Positions 32,628-41,029 of a DNA stretch of 64,000 nt are shown here, one piece after another. The stretch spans positions 11,194-75,193 of the forward strand of contig CAXMSE010000022.1 of assembly GCA_964196195.1 (NCBI GenBank), read 5' to 3'. Source of the stretch: OFTM10 sp964196195 (GTDB lineage Bacteria; Actinomycetota; Acidimicrobiia; Acidimicrobiales; Aldehydirespiratoraceae). The translations under genes were made by a program, and so were the position numbers. The notes under the pieces are model-generated. The model had not been told where the DNA came from and searched no databases. It was given only the letters and a program-made list of their open reading frames with translations. Every line of letters begins with the position of its first letter. The first letter of the stretch is position 1.

Positions 32628-33089
32628 GTGTCGACGTCCATCGTCCTCATAGTGCTTGCCGCGGGCTGGGGTGGTTACCTGATCGTCTGGTGGCGTGATT
32701 CTCGCCGCGTCTCCACCGGCCGGTCCGATCGAATCCGTTCGTTCAGTTCGGGCATGGGCTCGCTTGGCGGATCCGCCGCCCGCACTCTCACCGCCGGCGG
32801 AAGCTCGGCCAGCCTCGTGCCCCGCAACGCCGAGGAGGCGGGTCGCCGTCGCCACATGATCCTCACTGTTCTCGCCGGCCTGGCCCTCGTCACCCTGCTG
32901 GCGGCGGTGGTCTTGGGCCCGCTCGCCCTGCTGGCCCACGTCGTCACCGACCTTGCCCTCGGTGGCTACGGATATGCCGTCCTGCAGCGTCGCAACCTCG
33001 CGGCTGAGCGCGAGATCAAGGTCCGCATGCTCTACCCCGAAGGCGTAACTCCGCTCCACGCGGCCGAGCGTCAGACCGTCAACGCCTGA
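32628..33089 (+). CDS. Small membrane protein, SepX/GlpR-like by position
   Basis: A 153-residue protein with an N-terminal helix (SIVLIVLAAGWGGYLIVWW), a basic Ser-rich segment (RSDRIRSFSSGMGSLGG), two adjacent helices around residues 88-125, and a cytosolic tail. In other actinobacteria a protein of this shape (SepX/GlpR, a divisome component in Streptomyces) lies downstream of galU-moeA and before a tRNA gene, as here. The assignment rests on synteny and topology more than on sequence identity. GTG 32628 follows GGAGGGG by 10 nt; an upstream ATG at 32580 is less likely. Confidence 0.65.
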   Translation: MSTSIVLIVLAAGWGGYLIVWWRDSRRVSTGRSDRIRSFSSGMGSLGGSAARTLTAGGSSASLVPRNAEEAGRRRHMILTVLAGLALVTLLAAVVLGPLALLAHVVTDLALGGYGYAVLQRRNLAAEREIKVRMLYPEGVTPLHAAERQTVNA

Positions 33090-33144
33090 ACCGCACGGGG
33101 GAGCCAATCGCTCACCCGCGCCGCTACGCTGACGGCTCCCCAAC

Positions 33145-33217
33145 GGGGGTGTAGCTCAGTTGGTAGAGCGCCTCGGTCGCATCGAGGAGGCCAGGAGTTC
33201 AATTCTCCTCACCTCCA
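33145..33217 (+). tRNA. tRNA-Ala, anticodon CGC
   Basis: A 73-nt cloverleaf. The acceptor stem GGGGGTG / CACCTCC contains the G3-U70 pair that identifies tRNA-Ala. The D arm is GCTC-AGTTGGTA-GAGC, the anticodon stem CCTCG/CGAGG with loop GTCGCAT (anticodon CGC), and the T arm AGGAG-TTCAATT-CTCCT. The discriminator is A and the CCA end is not encoded. It reads GCG, a common alanine codon in this DNA. Confidence 0.95.
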
Positions 33218-33228
33218 CCCGTTTGTCG

Positions 33229-33264
33229 GATTCCCGGGTCTTGGCCCGGGAATCTCTCGTTTTC
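33229..33264 (+). terminator. Intrinsic terminator of tRNA-Ala
   Basis: A perfect 10-bp stem GATTCCCGGG (33229-33238) / CCCGGGAATC (33245-33254) with loop TCTTGG, followed by TCTCGTTTTC. It is 11 nt after the tRNA 3' end. Confidence 0.8.
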
Positions 33265-33368
33265 GGACCCCACAGGTAGGGCGATTTCCGAGGAACGTCC
33301 AAACCTTTCATGGATCGGTCGAAAGTGCCGACAGGACTATTCGAAAAGCCCCTACGGGAGACGAGCGC

Positions 33369-34736
33369 GTGCGGACTGCAAACGAAAACGATTACGGGAC
33401 GGAAGTGCCGAAGTCGCCGGATCGGCTCGGGATTCCGTATGCGATGGTGTCCGATCTGGTACTCAGGCGATGCCTTCTCGAGGGCAAGACCAACATCTCT
33501 CGACTCTCCAAGGCGCTGGCATTGCAAGCGGGTCTCGTCGACAAGCTCGTCCAGGAACTCCGTGAGAAGAAGGAGATCGAGGTCCTCGGCATGGAGGGCC
33601 GCGATTACACGATCGCGCTCACCAACCTCGGCCAACAGCACGCCAACGATCGTTTCGCCCAGTCTCGCTACGCCGGCGCAGCACCGGTTTCGCTCGGGGC
33701 CTATCGAGCCGTCGTCGCGTCCCAGCGACTTGCTGTGCATGTCAATCGCGACATGTTGAAGACAGCATTCTCGGATCTGGTGATAGCGGACGAACTGCTC
33801 GATGAACTGGGGCCGGCTCTGAATGCCAATGGCGCCATGTTCCTCTACGGCCCTCCGGGCACGGGCAAGACATCGATCGCCGAACGAATCGTTCGCATCA
33901 GCCCCGACCATGTGCTCGTCCCCCGAGCCGTGGAGGTCGACGGCCAGGTCATCTCTGTCTTCGACCAGACCGTCCACATCGAAGCCGAAGCCCAGCCGCC
34001 TGATCTCGATCCCAGGTGGGTGCTGTGTCATCGCCCCCGCGTGGTGGTGGGCGGCGAACTCACCGGAGCGATGCTCGATCTCACCTACGACCACACCAGC
34101 GGTGTCTACCTCGCGCCCCTCCAGATGAAGGCCAACAACGGGGTGATGATCATCGACGACTTCGGCCGTCAGGTGTTGACCCCCGACCAACTCCTCAACC
34201 GGTGGATCGTGCCCCTCGATCGCCGCATCGATTACCTCTCCTTGAGCTATGGCATCAGCTTCGAGGTGCCGTTCGACGTGAAGGTCGTCCTGTCGACCAA
34301 CCTCGATCCCTCCGACCTCGGTGATGAGGCCTTCTTCAGGCGCATCCAGAGCAAGATCTACATCGGTGCCATCACCGAGGACGCCTTCGACTGGATCCTC
34401 GCCCGTGTCGCTCACGGAATGGGAGTGGGCTGTGATGCCGAGGCCGCGGAGTATCTGCGCAGACTCTGTGTGGAGCACGGCGGCGACCTGCGGCCCTACC
34501 TCCCTGCGGATGTCTGCAAGCTCGTCAAGGCGCTCGCCCAGTACGAGGGCATCCCTCCGGTTCTCGACCGGACCACCATCGATCGAGTACTGGGCCTCTA
34601 CTACACGCGAGGACTCGGTGGCCCCGGTGGCTATGGCAAGGCCGGTTCTGTCATCAACGAGCCGAGCGAGATTCTCGAGCCCGAAGAGCATGAGCGAACT
34701 CCTCTCACCACAAAGGGACCGGTCAGCACGTTCTAG
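33369..34736 (+). CDS. AAA-type ATPase with N-terminal winged-helix-like region
   Basis: A 455-residue protein. Residues 20-90 look like a winged helix (LVLRRCLLEGKTNISRLSKALALQAGLVDKLVQEL). The ATPase core has Walker A YGPPGTGKTS, Walker B GVMIIDDFGRQ, sensor VVLSTNLDPSD and the arginine-rich FFRRIQSKI. Proteins of this shape are annotated 'ATPase with chaperone activity' and often occur with Flp/tad pilus genes. The CpaB-like and Flp pilin genes are in this window but not adjacent. GTG 33369 follows GGGAG by 8 nt. Confidence 0.85.
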   Translation: MRTANENDYGTEVPKSPDRLGIPYAMVSDLVLRRCLLEGKTNISRLSKALALQAGLVDKLVQELREKKEIEVLGMEGRDYTIALTNLGQQHANDRFAQSRYAGAAPVSLGAYRAVVASQRLAVHVNRDMLKTAFSDLVIADELLDELGPALNANGAMFLYGPPGTGKTSIAERIVRISPDHVLVPRAVEVDGQVISVFDQTVHIEAEAQPPDLDPRWVLCHRPRVVVGGELTGAMLDLTYDHTSGVYLAPLQMKANNGVMIIDDFGRQVLTPDQLLNRWIVPLDRRIDYLSLSYGISFEVPFDVKVVLSTNLDPSDLGDEAFFRRIQSKIYIGAITEDAFDWILARVAHGMGVGCDAEAAEYLRRLCVEHGGDLRPYLPADVCKLVKALAQYEGIPPVLDRTTIDRVLGLYYTRGLGGPGGYGKAGSVINEPSEILEPEEHERTPLTTKGPVSTF

Positions 34737-34754
34737 CCCGGCGTCGGGTCGGCC

Positions 34755-34760
34755 TATGGT
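34755..34760 (+). promoter_or_regulatory. -10 box TATGGT for the LLM oxidoreductase
   Basis: TATGGT 6 nt before the ATG at 34767, within the 30-bp gap after the ATPase gene. Confidence 0.5.
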
Positions 34761-34766
34761 TCGGGA

Positions 34767-35693
34767 ATGAAGATCTCGTACTGGGCCAACAGTCAACAAC
34801 CATGGGCCGACGTCCTCACCGGGTGTCGATGGGCCGAAGCGAACGGGTGGGACGGGATCTGGCTCCCCGACCACTTCATGCCGGTGGCCGACATGGCCAA
34901 CGGGCCCGGACCCACCGACCGGGAGCTGGGGCCGATACTCGAGGGCTGGACCGCCATCGCAGCGCTCGCTGCCCTGGTGCCGCGGGTGCGGGTGGGGCTG
35001 ATGGTGGGCGGAAACACCTACCGCCATCCAGCGATCGTGGCCAAGATGGCGGCCACCATCGATCACATATCCGGCGGGCGAGCGGTGATCGGCCTGGGTG
35101 CTGGCTGGCAGGTCAACGAGCACGAGCGCTACGGGTTTCACTTGGGTACACCCCGTGAACGTTCGGACCGTCTCGAAGAGGCTTGCGTCCTCATTCGCAA
35201 GCTACTCACCGAAGACAGGGCCGACTTCTCCGGTGAGCACTATCAGCTCGTGGGTGCCCCGGCAGCGCCCAAACCGCTCCAGCAGCGCCTCCCTATTCTC
35301 GTGGGAGGCGGAGGCGTGAAGCGCACGCTGCGCACGGTGGCCCTCCACGCCGATGAGTGGAACAAGTGGGGGACGCCCGACGACATGGCCGAGGGTCTAG
35401 TCGAACTCGATCGCTGGTGCGACACGGTCGGGCGCGAACGTGCCGAGATAAGTGTCTCCGCTGCTGCCCTCGTCTGGATCTGCGACGACGAAGACGACTC
35501 GGCGAAGCGGCGCGCCGACGCCGAGCATCGAGGGGGGTTGATCGGCACCATCGACCAGCTTCGGGCCACAGTGGAGGCCTACGTGGAGGTAGGTGTCGAT
35601 GAGCTTGTCGTTCCCGACTTCACCGTGCCCGCCGACCGCCGCGAAGAGATCATGGGCCGCTTGCAGACCGAGGTGTTCGACGCTTACATCTGA
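34767..35693 (+). CDS. LLM-class oxidoreductase, probably F420-dependent
   Basis: A 308-residue luciferase-like monooxygenase-fold enzyme. Family features are WDGIWLPDHFMP, HPAIVAKMAATIDHISGGRAVIGLGAGW and the nucleotide loop LPILVGGGGVKRTLRTVALHADEWNKWG. The subgroup in actinobacteria normally uses coenzyme F420 rather than FMN. The substrate is unknown. It converges on a phosphoribosyltransferase gene. Confidence 0.9.
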   Translation: MKISYWANSQQPWADVLTGCRWAEANGWDGIWLPDHFMPVADMANGPGPTDRELGPILEGWTAIAALAALVPRVRVGLMVGGNTYRHPAIVAKMAATIDHISGGRAVIGLGAGWQVNEHERYGFHLGTPRERSDRLEEACVLIRKLLTEDRADFSGEHYQLVGAPAAPKPLQQRLPILVGGGGVKRTLRTVALHADEWNKWGTPDDMAEGLVELDRWCDTVGRERAEISVSAAALVWICDDEDDSAKRRADAEHRGGLIGTIDQLRATVEAYVEVGVDELVVPDFTVPADRREEIMGRLQTEVFDAYI

Positions 35694-35717
35694 GATGCCG
35701 GGCCGGCGACCGGGGCT

Positions 35718-36224
35718 CTAGGCGTCGATCACCTTGTGGCGTGCGTCCTCGGGGCTCACGACCGGCTCCTCAGTGGACCAGGGGAAATTGATCCACTGGT
35801 CGGTGCGCTTCCAAACGTATTCACACTTCACCAGCGAGTGGGACTTCTCGTAGAGGACGGCGCTGCGAACTTCGGCCACGTTTGCGGTGCACAGGTCGTG
35901 CACCATCTTCAGGGTGTGGCCCGTATCGGCAACATCATCGGCGATGAGGATCTTTGCGCCTTCCATGTCGACGAAATCGACGTAGGGCGGAAGCAACACG
36001 GGCACCGGAAGCCGCTCATCGACGCCGGTGTAGTACTCGCAGTTCATGACGTAGATGTTCTTCACCGAAAGGGCGTAGCCGAGCGATGCTGCGGCGAAGA
36101 GTCCGCCACGGGCGATGGCCAGGATCATCTCGGGCCGGTAGCCGTCGTCGGCCACCACCGTGGCCAGCTCGCGTATTGCCGTTCCGTAGGTGGCCCAGTC
36201 GAGGGCCTCTCGCTCATCGCTCAT
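35718..36224 (-). CDS. Phosphoribosyltransferase
   Basis: A type I phosphoribosyltransferase of 168 residues. The PRPP loop is ILIADDVADTGHTL, with acidic pair Asp-Asp, and an upstream PPi loop is IARGGLFAAASLG. The C-terminal 'WKRTDQWINFPWSTEEP' is typical of the xanthine/hypoxanthine-like group found in archaea and actinobacteria. The exact base is not determined. Confidence 0.88.
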   Translation of the reverse strand: MSDEREALDWATYGTAIRELATVVADDGYRPEMILAIARGGLFAAASLGYALSVKNIYVMNCEYYTGVDERLPVPVLLPPYVDFVDMEGAKILIADDVADTGHTLKMVHDLCTANVAEVRSAVLYEKSHSLVKCEYVWKRTDQWINFPWSTEEPVVSPEDARHKVIDA

Positions 36225-36230
36225 CGGCGC

Positions 36231-36236
36231 ACCCTA
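36231..36236 (-). promoter_or_regulatory. -10 box TAGGGT for the phosphoribosyltransferase
   Basis: TAGGGT on the minus strand, 6 nt before the ATG at 36224. Confidence 0.45.
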
Positions 36237-36279
36237 GCGTCAGTGAGGCGACGAGTTAGTGGCCGAGCGGAGGATCTGA

Positions 36280-36285
36280 AACGAT
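36280..36285 (+). promoter_or_regulatory. -10-like box AACGAT for the SnoaL-like gene
   Basis: AACGAT 6 nt before the ATG at 36292. The first base departs from TANNNT, but the spacing is the same as at neighbouring genes. Confidence 0.3.
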
Positions 36286-36291
36286 TCTTCG

Positions 36292-36738
36292 ATGGACCCG
36301 ATTCACGAAACCATGGACCGCTGGCATCGACACCTCCGCGAGGGGTTTGCCGATGGATTCGACGACCTGCTCCATGAGGATTGTGTGTTCTGGTCGCCGG
36401 TGCTCTACCGCCCTCAGGAGGGCCGCGAGCTGACGGCGATGTATCTCGCCGCAGCCTTCCAGGTATTGCCCGGAGAGGCCGCGGAGAAGGGATCGCCAGG
36501 CGAGGATGACGTGGTGAAGGGCGCCTTTCGGTACACCAAGCGGGTGCTCGAAGGGCACCACGCGGTGCTGGAGTTCGAGAGTCGTGTCGACGGGATCGAC
36601 GTGAACGGGGTGGACATCATCACTTGCGACGATGACGCGATGATCACCGAATTCAAGGTGATGGTTCGTCCTCAGAAAGCAGTTGAGGCCCTACGCGAGC
36701 AGATGGCCGCCATGCTCGAAAGCATGGGACCGGGCTGA
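36292..36738 (+). CDS. SnoaL-like / NTF2-fold protein
   Basis: A 148-residue alpha+beta barrel protein of the NTF2/SnoaL superfamily. It starts with a helix (ETMDRWHRHLREGFADGFDDLLHEDCVFWSPV), followed by the expected strands (AVLEFESRVDGIDVNGVDIITCDDDAMITEFKVMVRP). Such proteins bind small hydrophobic ligands or act as isomerases or hydrolases. No catalytic set can be assigned. It ends next to the OsmC stop codon, and the two genes converge without a gap. Confidence 0.75.
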   Translation: MDPIHETMDRWHRHLREGFADGFDDLLHEDCVFWSPVLYRPQEGRELTAMYLAAAFQVLPGEAAEKGSPGEDDVVKGAFRYTKRVLEGHHAVLEFESRVDGIDVNGVDIITCDDDAMITEFKVMVRPQKAVEALREQMAAMLESMGPG

Positions 36739-37161
36739 TCAGCGAATCTCGAGATTGATATCGACATTGCCGGCCATGGCCTGAGACACGGGGCAACCCG
36801 TCTTGGCTCCTTCGGCCGCTTCGCGGAACCCGTCGTCGCTGAGGCCGGGAACATCGCCGGAGACGACGAGGTTCATCGCGGTGATCCCCGTGCCGGGTAC
36901 GAACGTGGCGGTGGCGGTGACGTCGAGCCTCGCCGGAGGTGTGCCGGCCCCTCCGAGTGCGTGAGACAACGCCATGGAGAAGCAGGTGGCGTGAGCCGCG
37001 GCGATCAATTCTTCGGGACTCGTCTTTCCGCCCGACTCCTCCGACCTGGCCTTCCAGTCGACAGAGAGTGCGGATGTGGCGCCAGATGCGAGCGAAGCTG
37101 TGCCGCTCCCCGACATGAGGTCGCCTTCCCAATGAGCCGATGCGGTCGAGTCCAGTGCCAT
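36739..37161 (-). CDS. OsmC-family peroxiredoxin
   Basis: A 140-residue organic-hydroperoxide reductase. The two redox cysteines lie in AAHATCFSMALS and AKTGCPVSQAM. The start MALDSTASAHWEGDLMSG-GTAS and the KTSPEELIAAAHA helix are typical OsmC. The ATG at 37161 has AGGAG 7 nt upstream, one of the few clear ribosome binding sites in this part of the window. Confidence 0.93.
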   Translation of the reverse strand: MALDSTASAHWEGDLMSGSGTASLASGATSALSVDWKARSEESGGKTSPEELIAAAHATCFSMALSHALGGAGTPPARLDVTATATFVPGTGITAMNLVVSGDVPGLSDDGFREAAEGAKTGCPVSQAMAGNVDINLEIR

Positions 37162-37240
37162 TCGTCTTCTCCTGAAAATCGTGTGGTCTATTGCTAGCCG
37201 ATCCCGCACGCCTGGAGGGTTCATTGGCTCGAGTAAGGCG

Positions 37241-37333
37241 GGAGGCTCGCCCTATCAGGGTGACCGTGAGCCCGTCGAGCGACAGATTGTTGGCGACGGT
37301 GAGGATCCGATGATCGTTGGAGTCCTGGCGTAA
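37241..37333 (-). pseudogene. Possible N-terminal fragment of a family-4 glycosyltransferase
   Basis: On the minus strand about 31 codons read LRQDSNDHRILTVANNLS...GLTVTLIGRAS, resembling the first beta-alpha-beta unit of GT4 glycosyltransferases (DSRVL...AL...GH.VTVIG). No start codon with a proper beginning and no continuation exist, as the frame runs into OsmC antisense. It occupies the 253-bp gap between the OsmC and molybdoenzyme genes, which otherwise shows nothing. It may be chance. Confidence 0.25.
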
Positions 37334-37410
37334 GCCCTCGCCGACGTGGTGCGGTGCTGGTGTGGTTGAGCACGACCAGTGCGAGGACAACGGCGTGCTC
37401 GACCGGGGAT

Positions 37411-37423
37411 GTGATCAGATCAC
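37411..37423. promoter_or_regulatory. Perfect palindrome GTGATCAGATCAC
   Basis: A 13-bp palindrome covering the stop codon of the molybdoenzyme gene. It could bind a dimeric regulator, but no gene starts next to it. It may be a coincidence of the Val-Ile-stop codons. Confidence 0.15.
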
Positions 37424-39064
37424 CTCGACGAGGATCTGGTGCCAACCCTCGGCGCCATCGGGGGCGACAGCGCGCGGACCCAGCGGCTGAAGCTCGCCGT
37501 CGCCGTCGACTGCCCTCACCTGCAGTGCATGTACGCCGGGTGGGGCGTCCCACTCGAGCTTCCATTGCACCCAGGTCTCGTCGGTGCCGGGGATGGCGAG
37601 GTCGCAGGACACCCAAGGGCCTTCGTCGATGCTGAGCTCGACGGCGGAGATGTCTCGGGTCGGGGCCCATGCCACACCGGCTACAGGAGTGGGGCCGTGC
37701 TCGATCTGGGTGCGATTGTGGGGCACGTCGATGCGTGACATCGTCTTCATCGGACCCTCCTTGGCCCACCCCAGATTGACCCAGTAGCCGTTGAAGTCGT
37801 CCCAGCGGGTGAGGTTGATCTCTTCGAGCCACTTGGTGGCCGAGACATAGCCGTAGAGACCAGCAACCACCAGCCGAGCGGGGAAGCCGTGGCGGATAGG
37901 GAGAGGCTCACCGTTCATGCCCACGACAAGCAGTGAGTTGCGGCCGTCGAAGAGCAACTCGGTGGGAAACCCAGCGGTGAAGTCGTCGACGCTGCGGGCC
38001 ACCACCTGGGTGGCCCCCTCCTGCACGCCGGCGCGATCGAGGAGGTCGACGAGGGGGACGCCGGTCCACACTGCGTTGCCCACCAGGGAGCCCCCAACCT
38101 CGTTGGACACACACGACAAGGTGATCGTCTCCTCTACCAGGTCCATGGCGAGGATCTCGTCGTAGGTGAGTTCGAACGGGTTGTCGACCATGCCGGTGAA
38201 CTTGAGCTTCCAGTCGGCGGGGTCGACCTGGGGCTTACTGAGAGCGGTGTCGATCAGGTAGAACTGGCCATTGTCCGAAGGTGAGACCCACGGTGTGAGC
38301 CCCGGGATCTCGTCGAATGTCTCGCTGGTGATCGATGCCACCCGGCCGGAGAGCACATTGCTTGCGGGCTCGGTTGTCGTGGTGGTGGTGCTGGTGGAAG
38401 GGGCGGGACTGGCCTCCGGGAGCACAGTTGCCTCGCGAGCTATCTCCGCCGCTGACTTGCCGGTGGCGGCCCGGCCGGCACCGATGCCGGTGAGGGCGAC
38501 TGCGCCGGCACCGGCGCCCCAACCGAGGAATGCCCGACGACTGTGAGGGGGGTTCAGGGGGCTCGGCAACTCATCTGGCTCGGGAGCTTGCACCGTCGCC
38601 TGGGCCCGCCGCAGAAGGAACACGAAAGTGGCGATGCCGAGCGCGGCGGCGACAAGTGACCAGATCCAACTGGTGACGGCCGGGGACTGTGGGTTGCGAG
38701 CCGTTGTGAAACCACCGAGGAGGCCGAAAGCGGCAAAGCCTGCAACCCCATAGCGGGTGCCGCGGCGCAGGGCCACTGACCCGAGCCCGGCGGCTAGGAG
38801 GAAGGTGACGATGGTGATGCCTTCGAGCAGGTTGCCCTTGCCCGCGGTGCCCAGATCCTCGATCGACCGTTCGGCCACCCATCCGGGGGTGATGTCGATG
38901 ATCCACTCGCCGACCCCCAGGACGAGTCCGGGAACATTGGTGGCGCCTTCGATGAACTGGCCGAAGCTCAAGGCCACCGCGGCCCCGCCCATGCCGGCGA
39001 CGGCACCCATCCATCCGGGAGGTGTCTCGCGGGGTCGCGTTTCTAGATCGAGGTCTTGCACCAT
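37415..39064 (-). CDS. Membrane-anchored molybdopterin oxidoreductase (sulfite oxidase family), Sec/Tat type
   Basis: A 549-residue protein. Residues 18-152 form about five transmembrane helices. A twin-arginine motif follows inside the chain (SRRAFLG, Arg176-Arg177) with a hydrophobic helix, so the sixth helix should be exported by Tat. A Thr-rich linker leads to the Mo-cofactor domain (about 240-430), with the Mo-ligand Cys in LSCVSNEVGG and 'LPIRHGFPARLVVAGLYGY'. A C-terminal dimerisation domain (about 445-549) follows. Actinobacteria are known to have Mo-cofactor membrane proteins that need both Sec and Tat. The substrate is unknown. Cofactor genes moeA-moaA-moaC lie 6 kb away. Confidence 0.9.
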   Translation of the reverse strand: MVQDLDLETRPRETPPGWMGAVAGMGGAAVALSFGQFIEGATNVPGLVLGVGEWIIDITPGWVAERSIEDLGTAGKGNLLEGITIVTFLLAAGLGSVALRRGTRYGVAGFAAFGLLGGFTTARNPQSPAVTSWIWSLVAAALGIATFVFLLRRAQATVQAPEPDELPSPLNPPHSRRAFLGWGAGAGAVALTGIGAGRAATGKSAAEIAREATVLPEASPAPSTSTTTTTTEPASNVLSGRVASITSETFDEIPGLTPWVSPSDNGQFYLIDTALSKPQVDPADWKLKFTGMVDNPFELTYDEILAMDLVEETITLSCVSNEVGGSLVGNAVWTGVPLVDLLDRAGVQEGATQVVARSVDDFTAGFPTELLFDGRNSLLVVGMNGEPLPIRHGFPARLVVAGLYGYVSATKWLEEINLTRWDDFNGYWVNLGWAKEGPMKTMSRIDVPHNRTQIEHGPTPVAGVAWAPTRDISAVELSIDEGPWVSCDLAIPGTDETWVQWKLEWDAPPGVHALQVRAVDGDGELQPLGPRAVAPDGAEGWHQILVEVI

Positions 39065-39135
39065 ATGAGAGGTAACGCATCGGCGCCCGGATTGGTTCCC
39101 GCCGGGTGAACTCTGCACCAGTGCCGGGGGCAGGG

Positions 39136-39141
39136 CACACT
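39136..39141 (+). promoter_or_regulatory. -10-like box CACACT for rsgA
   Basis: CACACT 7 nt before the rsgA ATG. It matches TANNNT only in the second and last positions (A and T) but sits at the expected distance. Confidence 0.3.
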
Positions 39142-39148
39142 TGGGCTG

Positions 39149-40171
39149 ATGAACATCGATCTCGACGAATGGGGACTGGGCCGGGTGCCTCCCGTGGAGG
39201 TCTCGGCGACTGCGCGGCTCGCACGCGTCGTGCGTGTCGATCGGGGCGAGTGCGATGTGGTCACCGAGGACGGCCGGGTGAGAGTGCTTTCGGACTCCCA
39301 GCGGGCTCAGGACAAGGTGGCCCCGGTCACCGGCGACTGGGTGGAGATCGAGGATGCCGATGGGCTCGGCGACGTGATTGGCCGAATTCTCGGTCGGTGG
39401 ACCCAGGTGACCCGCCGTGATCCGGCCGAGCGTGATCTCGAACAGGTTCTGGCCGCCAACGTGGATGTGGTCGGGGTGGTTCACGGCCTCGACCGTCCGT
39501 TACCGCCGGGTCGTCTCGAGCGGCTGCTGGTGATTGCCGCCAACAGCGGTGCAGAGACGGTGGTGATCCTCACCAAGGGTGATCTGGCGGGGGAGGAGCC
39601 CACTGAGGCGATCGTGCGGTCGGTGGCGGCCGAGCTCCCTGTGGTGGTCACCAGTGCAGTCGATGGTTCCGGCCTCGATCAGTTGAGAGCGATGATCGGG
39701 GCCGCACGAGTGTTGGCACTGGTCGGAGCGAGCGGGGTCGGGAAGTCGGCCCTCGTCAACGCTGTCGTCGGTCGGGAGGTGGTGGAGACGGGGGAAGTCC
39801 GCAGCCGCGACGCCAAGGGGCGCCACACCACCACCGCTCGTGAACTTATCTTGCTGCCGGACGGCGCTGGTCTGTTGCTTGACACGCCTGGCATTCGGGC
39901 GATCGGGTTGTGGGAGGCCGAGGATGCTCTTGAGCTGGTGTTCGGTGACCTTGTCGAGTTGGCCGAGAATTGCCGGTTCCGCGATTGCACCCACGGGACG
40001 GAGCCCGGTTGTGCGGTGATGGCCGCGGTGCAGGCCGGTGAGGCCGATACCTACCGTGTCGAGCGGTTCAGATCCCTCGGTGAGGAACTATCGGCCCAGC
40101 GCCAGCGTGAAGAGGAGCGGACCCGCCGGCATGAAAAGACCGGCGGACGTCGAGGTCGCCGCCGACGCTGA
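39149..40171 (+). CDS. rsgA: Ribosome small-subunit GTPase RsgA
   Basis: Circularly permuted GTPase (YjeQ/RsgA) that checks late 30S assembly; 340 residues. Motifs occur in the order G4 (LTKGDL), G1 (GASGVGKSALVNA), G2 (RHTTT) and G3 (LLDTPGIR). The C-terminal zinc finger is CRFRDCTHGTEPGCAV. A basic tail (HEKTGGRRGRRRR) would bind rRNA. It is 25 bp before a membrane-protein gene. Confidence 0.95.
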   Translation: MNIDLDEWGLGRVPPVEVSATARLARVVRVDRGECDVVTEDGRVRVLSDSQRAQDKVAPVTGDWVEIEDADGLGDVIGRILGRWTQVTRRDPAERDLEQVLAANVDVVGVVHGLDRPLPPGRLERLLVIAANSGAETVVILTKGDLAGEEPTEAIVRSVAAELPVVVTSAVDGSGLDQLRAMIGAARVLALVGASGVGKSALVNAVVGREVVETGEVRSRDAKGRHTTTARELILLPDGAGLLLDTPGIRAIGLWEAEDALELVFGDLVELAENCRFRDCTHGTEPGCAVMAAVQAGEADTYRVERFRSLGEELSAQRQREEERTRRHEKTGGRRGRRRR

Positions 40172-40183
40172 CCGCTTGCAGGC

Positions 40184-40189
40184 TACGAT
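40184..40189 (+). promoter_or_regulatory. -10 box TACGAT for the DUF6159 gene
   Basis: TACGAT 6 nt before the ATG at 40196, in the 24-bp gap after rsgA. Confidence 0.5.
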
Positions 40190-40195
40190 TGGCGG

Positions 40196-41029
40196 ATGGG
40201 ACGTATCAGAAACACCATCGATCTGGCCAAGGTTTCGTGGCGGGTTCTCCGCCACGATCGCGAGCTGTTGTTCATTCCGATCCTGTCGTTCCTCACCGCG
40301 GCGGGAGTGATCGTGGTGCTGGCCATCCCCACTATCGCCCTGCTCGACACCTCATCCACCAATGCCGGTGAGGAGTCCACGTCGAGCCCCGCGCTCGCGG
40401 TGATCGGGATCGTTGCCGCCCTCTCGTTGAGCCTCGTGAGTGTCTTCTTCAACGGCGCCCTGGTGGCCGGCGCATACGAGCGCCTCACCGGTGGCGACCC
40501 GACGGTTCGGTCCGCGCTCAGTCGAGCGGTGAGTCGCCTCCCCGCCCTCGTCCCGTGGGCCCTGCTCACCGCCACGGTGGGCCTCATCCTGCAGGCCCTG
40601 CGAGAGCGGGCCGGAATGCTTTCTCGCTTCGTGCTCGGTTTCGTCGGCGCGGCCTGGGAAGTTGCCACCTTCCTGGTGGTTCCCGCGATCATCATCGATG
40701 ATAAGGGGGCGATCGACGGCCTGAAGGAATCGGCGCATCTGCTCAAGAAGACCTGGGGCGAAAACCTCGCGGCTCGCGTCGGTTTCGGTCTGCTCGGAAT
40801 GGTGGCCATGATTCCTGCGGTGCTCGTGGTGGTGCTCGCTGGTTCGCTCGGAGGCCCGCTCCTGGTCCTCGGCGTGATCGTCGCGGTCGTGTGGGTGGCA
40901 ACGGTGATCGTCGTGCTCACCGCCCTCAACGCCATCTTCCAGACGGCTCTGTATCTCTATGCCACCACCGGATCGAGCCCCGCCGGGTTCGAGGATTCCA
41001 CCCTGGGCAACAGCTTCAATCGGCGCTGA
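40196..41029 (+). CDS. DUF6159-like integral membrane protein
   Basis: A 277-residue protein with about six transmembrane helices. It begins with an amphipathic segment (IDLAKVSWRVLRHDRELLFIPILSFL) and has a cytosolic loop (AYERLTGGDPTVRSALSRAVSRLPALV) and a central VVPAIIIDDKGAIDGLKESAHLLKKTWGENL. This is the pattern of the uncharacterised DUF6159/DUF4013-like family. Function unknown. The stop TGA is the first TGATCA of a tandem repeat shared with the convergent pilin gene. Confidence 0.75.
   Translation: MGRIRNTIDLAKVSWRVLRHDRELLFIPILSFLTAAGVIVVLAIPTIALLDTSSTNAGEESTSSPALAVIGIVAALSLSLVSVFFNGALVAGAYERLTGGDPTVRSALSRAVSRLPALVPWALLTATVGLILQALRERAGMLSRFVLGFVGAAWEVATFLVVPAIIIDDKGAIDGLKESAHLLKKTWGENLAARVGFGLLGMVAMIPAVLVVVLAGSLGGPLLVLGVIVAVVWVATVIVVLTALNAIFQTALYLYATTGSSPAGFEDSTLGNSFNRR

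Noticed and set aside
33156..35141. 661-codon minus-strand ORF over tRNA-Ala, the ATPase and the LLM gene
   Set aside because: It spans three well-supported plus-strand features and has no domain of its own.
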